NCBI GenBank assembly: GCA_016649925.1
Contig: JAENWO010000079.1
Span: 1 to 9,295 of the forward strand
Origin: Actinomycetales bacterium
GTDB taxonomy: Bacteria; Actinomycetota; Actinomycetes; Actinomycetales; Beutenbergiaceae
Length of the DNA stretch: 9,295 nt
Direction: 5' to 3'
Shown here: positions 5,178 through 9,295 of the stretch, piece by piece
How positions within the stretch are numbered: the first letter of the stretch is position 1
Layout: the number at the start of each line of letters is the position of its first letter
Notes under the pieces: model-generated
Databases searched by the model: none
The model's input: the letters and a program-made list of their open reading frames with translations, nothing else
What the model was told of the DNA's origin: nothing
Translations under genes and position numbers: made by a program

Positions 5178-6605
5178 TCAGGCGTTCGCGGGAACGGTGT
5201 CTGCGACCAGGTCCGCCGGGGAGGACAGCGTGCCCCGGATCGCGGTCGCGGCGGCGACCAGCGGAGAGACAAGGTGCGTGCGACCGCCCTTGCCCTGCCG
5301 GCCCTCGAAGTTGCGGTTCGACGTCGAGGCCGCCCGCTCCCCCGGCTTGAGCTGGTCGGGGTTCATGCCCAGGCACATGGAGCAGCCGGCGTTGCGCCAC
5401 TCGGCACCGAAGCTCAGGAAGATCTGGTCCAGTCCCTCGGCCTCCGCCTGCAGGCGCACGCGCGCCGATCCCGGGACGACCAGGACGCGCACGCTGTCCG
5501 CCTTGCGATGCCCGGCCACGATGTCCGCAACGGCTCGCAGGTCCTCGATGCGCCCGTTCGTGCAGGAGCCGATGAACACGGTGTCGACGGCGATGTCCCG
5601 CAGCAAAGTGCCCGGGACCAGGCCCATGTACTCCAGGGCACGCTCGGCCGCGATGCGCTCGTTGTCCTCGGGGATCTCCTCGGGCACCGGCACCCGGCCC
5701 GAGAGCGGCAGGCCCTGCCCGGGGTTCGTGCCCCACGTGACGAACGGCTCGAGCTCGGCGGCGTCGAGCACCACCTCGGCGTCGAAGGTGGCGTCGTCGT
5801 CACTGCGCAGCCTGTGCCAGTGCTCGACGGCGGCATCCCAGTCCGCGCCCTCGGGCGCGTGCGGGCGTCCCTTGAGATAGGCGAACGTCGTCTCGTCCGG
5901 CGCGATCATGCCGGCGCGGGCGCCCGCTTCGATGGACATGTTGCAGATCGTCATGCGCGCCTCCATGGACAGCGCACGGATGGCCTCGCCGCGGTACTCG
6001 AGCACGTAGCCCTGACCGCCGCCGGTCCCGATCTTGGCGATGATGGCGAGAATGATGTCCTTGGCCGTCGTGCCTTCGCGCAGCGCGCCGTCGACGGTGA
6101 TCGCCATCGTCTTGAACGGGGCGAGCGGCAGTGTCTGGGTGGCCAGGACGTGCTCCACCTCGCTCGTGCCGATGCCGAACGCGAGCGCCCCGAAGGCGCC
6201 GTGGGTGGAGGTGTGGGAGTCGCCGCAGACCACGGTCAGGCCGGGCATGGTCAGACCGAGCTGCGGGCCGACGACGTGCACGATGCCCTGGTCGGCGTCA
6301 CCGAGGGAGTGGATCCGGACACCGAACTCCTCGGCGTTGTTGCGCAGCGTCTGGATCTGGGTGCGGCTGGTCAGGTCCGCGATCGGCAGGTCGATGTTCA
6401 AGGTGGGAGTGTTGTGGTCCTCGGTCGCGATCGTCAGATCGGGGCGGCGCACTCCCCGACCGGCGAGCCGGAGCCCCTCGAACGCCTGCGGGCTGGTGAC
6501 CTCGTGCACCAGGTGCAGATCGATGTACAGCAGGTCGGGAGCACCGCCCGAGCCCTTGCGCACCACGTGCTCCTGCCACATCTTCTCAGCCAGGGTTCCG
6601 GCCAT
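5178..6605 (-). CDS. leuC: 3-isopropylmalate dehydratase large subunit LeuC
   Basis: Large, [4Fe-4S]-bearing subunit of isopropylmalate isomerase, of the aconitase family. The 475 residues include EDHNTPT (62-68), the substrate loop VCGDSHTSTHGA (126-137), and the three cluster cysteines: C348 in FIGSCTNGRIEDL, and C408 and C411 in CSMCLGMNPD, followed by SNRNFEGRQG. The length is normal and no key residue is missing. The ATG at 6605 is preceded by GAAGG at a 9-nt distance. It is the first gene of leuCD, divergent from ndgR across 95 bp. Regulation by NdgR is expected from work on its homologues, NdgR in Streptomyces and LtbR in Corynebacterium, which act on leuCD. Confidence 0.98.
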   Translation of the reverse strand: MAGTLAEKMWQEHVVRKGSGGAPDLLYIDLHLVHEVTSPQAFEGLRLAGRGVRRPDLTIATEDHNTPTLNIDLPIADLTSRTQIQTLRNNAEEFGVRIHSLGDADQGIVHVVGPQLGLTMPGLTVVCGDSHTSTHGAFGALAFGIGTSEVEHVLATQTLPLAPFKTMAITVDGALREGTTAKDIILAIIAKIGTGGGQGYVLEYRGEAIRALSMEARMTICNMSIEAGARAGMIAPDETTFAYLKGRPHAPEGADWDAAVEHWHRLRSDDDATFDAEVVLDAAELEPFVTWGTNPGQGLPLSGRVPVPEEIPEDNERIAAERALEYMGLVPGTLLRDIAVDTVFIGSCTNGRIEDLRAVADIVAGHRKADSVRVLVVPGSARVRLQAEAEGLDQIFLSFGAEWRNAGCSMCLGMNPDQLKPGERAASTSNRNFEGRQGKGGRTHLVSPLVAAATAIRGTLSSPADLVADTVPANA

Positions 6606-6665
6606 GTCATGTCACCTTCGTTCGTCCCGGGTCGGGCGCGCCACGAGCTGTCGTGCGCGTCCGAC

Positions 6666-6694
6666 TTGCGTCTCACGTTGCGAGACGGCAGTAT
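6666..6694 (+). promoter_or_regulatory. Candidate ndgR promoter giving a leaderless mRNA
   Basis: TTGCGT (6666-6671) and CAGTAT (6689-6694) are spaced by exactly 17 bp. Transcription would start about 7 nt after the -10, at the A of the ATG (6701). No Shine-Dalgarno sequence lies before that ATG, which fits a leaderless transcript, common in actinobacteria. Both hexamers are imperfect. Confidence 0.5.
6669..6687. promoter_or_regulatory. Candidate NdgR operator between leuC and ndgR
   Basis: CGTCTCACGTTGCGAGACG is an inverted repeat with perfect 6-bp outer arms (CGTCTC/GAGACG) around a partly symmetric core. It fills the spacer between the proposed -35 and -10 of ndgR and lies 64 bp upstream of the leuC start. 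A dimer bound here would block ndgR transcription and could also control leuCD. Assignment to NdgR rests on position and known regulation of homologues by this family. Confidence 0.6.
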
Positions 6695-6700
6695 CGCTTT

Positions 6701-7444
6701 ATGGACAAGTCTAGCGGAGTCGGCGTCCTTGACAAGGCCGCGATCGTCCTGGGTGCCCTCGAGGCGGGCCCAGCGACCCTCGCCCAGCTGGTCGCCGCGA
6801 CTCATCTCGCCCGCCCCACCGCCCACCGCCTCGCGGTGGCCCTCGAGCACCACCGCCTCGTCGCCCGGGACATGCAGGGCAGGTTCGTGCTCGGGCCGCG
6901 CCTGGCCGAGCTCGCCTCGGCCGCCGGAGAGGACCGCCTCCTCGCCGCCGCCGGCTCGGTGCTCGTCGCCGTGCGGGACCATACCGGGGAGAGCGCCCAG
7001 CTCTACCGACGCCAGGGTGACCAGCGCATCTGCGTCGCCGCCGCCGAGAAGCCGATGGGGCTGCGCGACTCGATCCCGGTCGGGGCGACGCTGACGATGC
7101 TCGCCGGCTCGGCGGCCCAGATCTTGCTCGCGTGGGAGGAGCCCGACCGGCTGCACCGCGGCCTGCGCGGTGCGCAGTTCACCGCCACCGTGCTCTCCGG
7201 CGTCCGCCGTCGGGGCTGGGCGCAGAGCGTCAGCGAGCGTGAGCCGGGTGTCGCCTCCGTCTCAGCGCCGGTGCGCGGACCGTCCGGTCGCGTCATCGCC
7301 GCGGTCTCGGTCTCGGGCCCCATCGAACGGATGACCCGTCAGCCTGGTCGGCTGCACGCGAACGCCGTGATGGCGGCCGCGAATCGGCTCACCGACGTGC
7401 TCCGCTCCTCGGAGGAGTCGACGCCGGCCGCAGCTCGGGCCTGA
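6701..7444 (+). CDS. ndgR: IclR-family regulator NdgR/LtbR of leucine biosynthesis
   Basis: A 247-residue transcription regulator. The N-terminal winged helix-turn-helix (about 8-66) includes ATLAQLVAATHLARPTAHR, with PTAHRLAVALEHHRLVARD as the recognition part; the C-terminal IclR effector domain (about 78-235) includes GESAQLYRRQGDQRICVAA and REPGVASVSAPV. The opening MDKSSGVGVLDKA is almost that of Streptomyces NdgR, which settles ATG 6701 as the start rather than the in-frame ATG at 6653. NdgR and its Corynebacterium counterpart LtbR control leuCD and other amino-acid genes, and here the gene is divergent from leuCD as in those organisms. No ribosome binding site is present; the mRNA is probably leaderless. 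Its 3' end converges on the penicillin-binding protein gene with 37 bp between and no clear terminator. Confidence 0.95.
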   Translation: MDKSSGVGVLDKAAIVLGALEAGPATLAQLVAATHLARPTAHRLAVALEHHRLVARDMQGRFVLGPRLAELASAAGEDRLLAAAGSVLVAVRDHTGESAQLYRRQGDQRICVAAAEKPMGLRDSIPVGATLTMLAGSAAQILLAWEEPDRLHRGLRGAQFTATVLSGVRRRGWAQSVSEREPGVASVSAPVRGPSGRVIAAVSVSGPIERMTRQPGRLHANAVMAAANRLTDVLRSSEESTPAAARA

Positions 7445-7481
7445 CGGGTTCCGCAGCGCGACATCCATCACGCCTGAGGTG

Positions 7482-9295
7482 CTACTGGGCACCACGCAGG
7501 AACGCCTCGAGCAACGGACCGGACGTCCCCGCGCCGTAGGCGCCGACCTCGACGAACACGGCGAACGCGAGGTCACCCTGGAAGCCGATCATCCAGGCGC
7601 TGGTCAGGGGCGGGTCCTGGGTGCCATGCTCAGCCGTCCCGCTCTTGGCCCCCACGGGCTCCCCCGGCACGTCGAGCAGCTCGATCGCCGTGCCGTCGGT
7701 CACCACCGTGCGCATCACCTGCCGCAGGGCAGCCGCCTCGTCCGCGGTGAGCGGGACGGCAGGCGCTGCGACCTCCGGAGCGGCGAGCGCCCCGCTCGGC
7801 CCTGAGACCAGCACCGGCGTCACCGCCCCGCCGCGCACCACCGAGGCCGCGACGAGCGCCATCGCCAGCGGCGACACGGTGATCCGTCCCTGACCGATGA
7901 GAGACGCGGCGTGGTCGGTGCCGATCGCATCCACGGGCACCGAGCCACCGAACGCGGGGAACCCGACGGCGCCGGACCCGGCCAGCCCGAGTGCGGCTGC
8001 CGCGTCCGCCACTGCCGCCGCCGGGACCTGGTCGCGGGCGCCGATGAGAGCGGTGTTGCAGGACTGGGCGACGACCTGCTCCAGCGGGATCTCTGAGAGG
8101 AAGGACGCCGGGTACCCGGGATAGTTGTGGAACTCCCGGCCGTCGACGGTGATGGAGTCGCTGCAGGCGAGGGTGTCCTCGAGGCTGACCCCGGCGCGGA
8201 GCAGGGCGAGCGTGGTGACGATCTTGAACGTCGATCCCGGGGCGTACTGACCCAGGGTCGCGGTGTTGTACCCGGCACTCCCGGGGCCGCTGGCGGCGGC
8301 CAGCACCTCACCGGTGGAGGGCCGGATCGCGACGATCGCGCTGGCCGGCTGCACGGGCGCGAGGATCTCCTCGGCGAGCGTCTGCAGGGCCGGGTCGAGC
8401 GTGGTCCCCAGGTCGGTCCCGGGCACCGGCTCGCTGGAGAAGACCGCGGTGGTGCTCTCGCCGTCGACCACCGCGATGGTCGTGCCGGGTGTGCCGCGCA
8501 GGATCGGGTCGTACTGCTGCTGCAGTCCGGACAGCCCGGCCATGTCCCCGGCGACGAGTGCGCCGTCGGACGCATCGACGATCTCGGCGGTGACCTCGCC
8601 CACCCGGCCGAGCAGCGCCCGCGCGAACGTGGGCGTCGGCGCGAGCGGCAGCTCATCCTCAGCCAGGGCGACCCCCTCGATGGCGCGCAGGGCGTCGAGG
8701 TCGACGGCGCCAGGGTCCTCCTGCCGTAGGACGATCGCCTCGACGAACGCCCGCGGCCCTGCTGCGAGCACGCGGGCGGCGAACTCGGCGGGTGCGTCGA
8801 ACGCGAGGGCCGTCGCGAGCGAGGTCGCAGCGCCCTCCCACTGGTCCTCGAGGATGCGCGTCTTGTCGATGCCGACGCGGAACACGGGCCGGTCGGTGAC
8901 GATCGGCGCCTCGCCGGTGCCGGTGACGTCACCGCGGGCCGCCTGGGTGCGCTCGATCGCGAGGACACCGGCCGGTCCCAGATCGAGCGCAAGCAGGTCC
9001 CGTGACCAAGAAGTCGTCCACACATCGTCGACGAGGGTCAGGCTGGCCGGCACGGTGTATGTCCAGTCGGTCTCGCTCGCGTCGACGTCCCAGCTCCACT
9101 CGAGCATGACACTGGCGCTCGGCTGCTCCCCTTCGTCGTCGACCTCCCCGACGTCGCCGACGACGACGTCCCGAGGGATCGAGCTGAGCGCGCCGAGGAC
9201 CTCCTCGGCCTGGGCGGCCGCGGCGCTCCGGTCGGGCGCCGAGAGCGGCGCGGCTGCGAAGTCGCCGCTCGCCAGCGACTGCGCGAGAGCCTGGG
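7482..9295 (-). CDS. Class B penicillin-binding protein with NTF2-like domain, 5' part outside window
   Basis: The C-terminal 603 residues of a D,D-transpeptidase that cross-links peptidoglycan outside the membrane; the N-terminus and its expected signal or membrane anchor lie past the right edge. The first 115 or so visible residues (from QALAQSLASGDFAAAPLSAP) look like the NTF2-like domain at the front of MecA-type PBPs. A dimerisation domain follows (about 125-280), then the transpeptidase domain (about 300-600). All three catalytic motifs are present: STFK with nucleophile S354 (codon 8234-8232), SCN (8063-8055) and KSGT (about 7646-7635). The apparent internal ATG at 9107 is not the start, because the frame stays open with good homology-like sequence to the window end. 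Homologues with this architecture are widespread in actinobacteria; presence of the MecA-like domain does not by itself mean beta-lactam resistance. Neighbours do not suggest an operon partner. Confidence 0.93.
   Translation of the reverse strand, partial: QALAQSLASGDFAAAPLSAPDRSAAAAQAEEVLGALSSIPRDVVVGDVGEVDDEGEQPSASVMLEWSWDVDASETDWTYTVPASLTLVDDVWTTSWSRDLLALDLGPAGVLAIERTQAARGDVTGTGEAPIVTDRPVFRVGIDKTRILEDQWEGAATSLATALAFDAPAEFAARVLAAGPRAFVEAIVLRQEDPGAVDLDALRAIEGVALAEDELPLAPTPTFARALLGRVGEVTAEIVDASDGALVAGDMAGLSGLQQQYDPILRGTPGTTIAVVDGESTTAVFSSEPVPGTDLGTTLDPALQTLAEEILAPVQPASAIVAIRPSTGEVLAAASGPGSAGYNTATLGQYAPGSTFKIVTTLALLRAGVSLEDTLACSDSITVDGREFHNYPGYPASFLSEIPLEQVVAQSCNTALIGARDQVPAAAVADAAAALGLAGSGAVGFPAFGGSVPVDAIGTDHAASLIGQGRITVSPLAMALVAASVVRGGAVTPVLVSGPSGALAAPEVAAPAVPLTADEAAALRQVMRTVVTDGTAIELLDVPGEPVGAKSGTAEHGTQDPPLTSAWMIGFQGDLAFAVFVEVGAYGAGTSGPLLEAFLRGAQ

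Noticed and set aside
5088..7094. 668-codon open frame on the plus strand covering leuC and the start of ndgR
   Set aside because: Antisense to leuC and out of frame with ndgR; both real proteins are unmistakable.
7434..7478. Possible terminator between ndgR and the penicillin-binding protein gene
   Set aside because: CTCGGGC/GCCTGAG pairs only with a G-U and across a loop of about 31 nt; too weak to call.
7820..9025. 401-codon open frame on the minus strand within the penicillin-binding protein gene
   Set aside because: It is out of frame with the transpeptidase motifs, and is an Arg/Ser/Pro-rich shadow translation.

Overview
The window is chromosomal DNA from a high-GC actinobacterium. 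Its MurA, LeuC, LeuD and NdgR proteins read like those of the order Micrococcales (Arthrobacter/Cellulomonas relatives). Codons end mostly in G or C, GTG starts are used, hairpins lack U-tracts, and an IclR-type NdgR/LtbR regulator is divergent from leuCD, all typical of actinobacteria. I cannot name the genus. Almost everything is ordinary chromosomal metabolism and cell-wall synthesis. I see no mobile element, CRISPR array, tRNA, rRNA or toxin/defence system.

Layout from left to right: (1) 1-446, minus strand, the N-terminal part of a NarL/DesR-type response regulator that runs off the left edge, with a perfect palindrome (464-477) just upstream of its ribosome binding site. (2) 447-1042, a region with two tandem hairpins (557-593 and 599-620) and a small unrecognised 73-residue membrane or secreted protein (692-913, minus), with a repeated GC-rich hairpin sequence at its start. 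(3) 1043-2356, minus, murA, the first committed step of peptidoglycan synthesis. (4) 2525-4267, minus, glpD, FAD-dependent glycerol-3-phosphate dehydrogenase, preceded by two phased copies of GCAC-N4-GTGC. (5) 4487-6605, minus, the leuC-leuD operon for isopropylmalate isomerase, closed by a hairpin. (6) 6701-7444, plus, ndgR, divergent from leuC across 95 bp that carry an inverted repeat inside the ndgR promoter; the ndgR mRNA is probably leaderless. (7) 7482 to the right edge, minus, a class B penicillin-binding protein with an NTF2-like N-terminal domain, converging on ndgR.

NdgR probably controls leuCD and itself through the shared intergenic repeat. glpD appears to have its own repressor sites. 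murA and the penicillin-binding protein both serve peptidoglycan synthesis but sit in separate units. The small protein gene and its flanking RNA structures, the tandem operator upstream of glpD, and the palindrome in front of the response regulator are the least explained parts.
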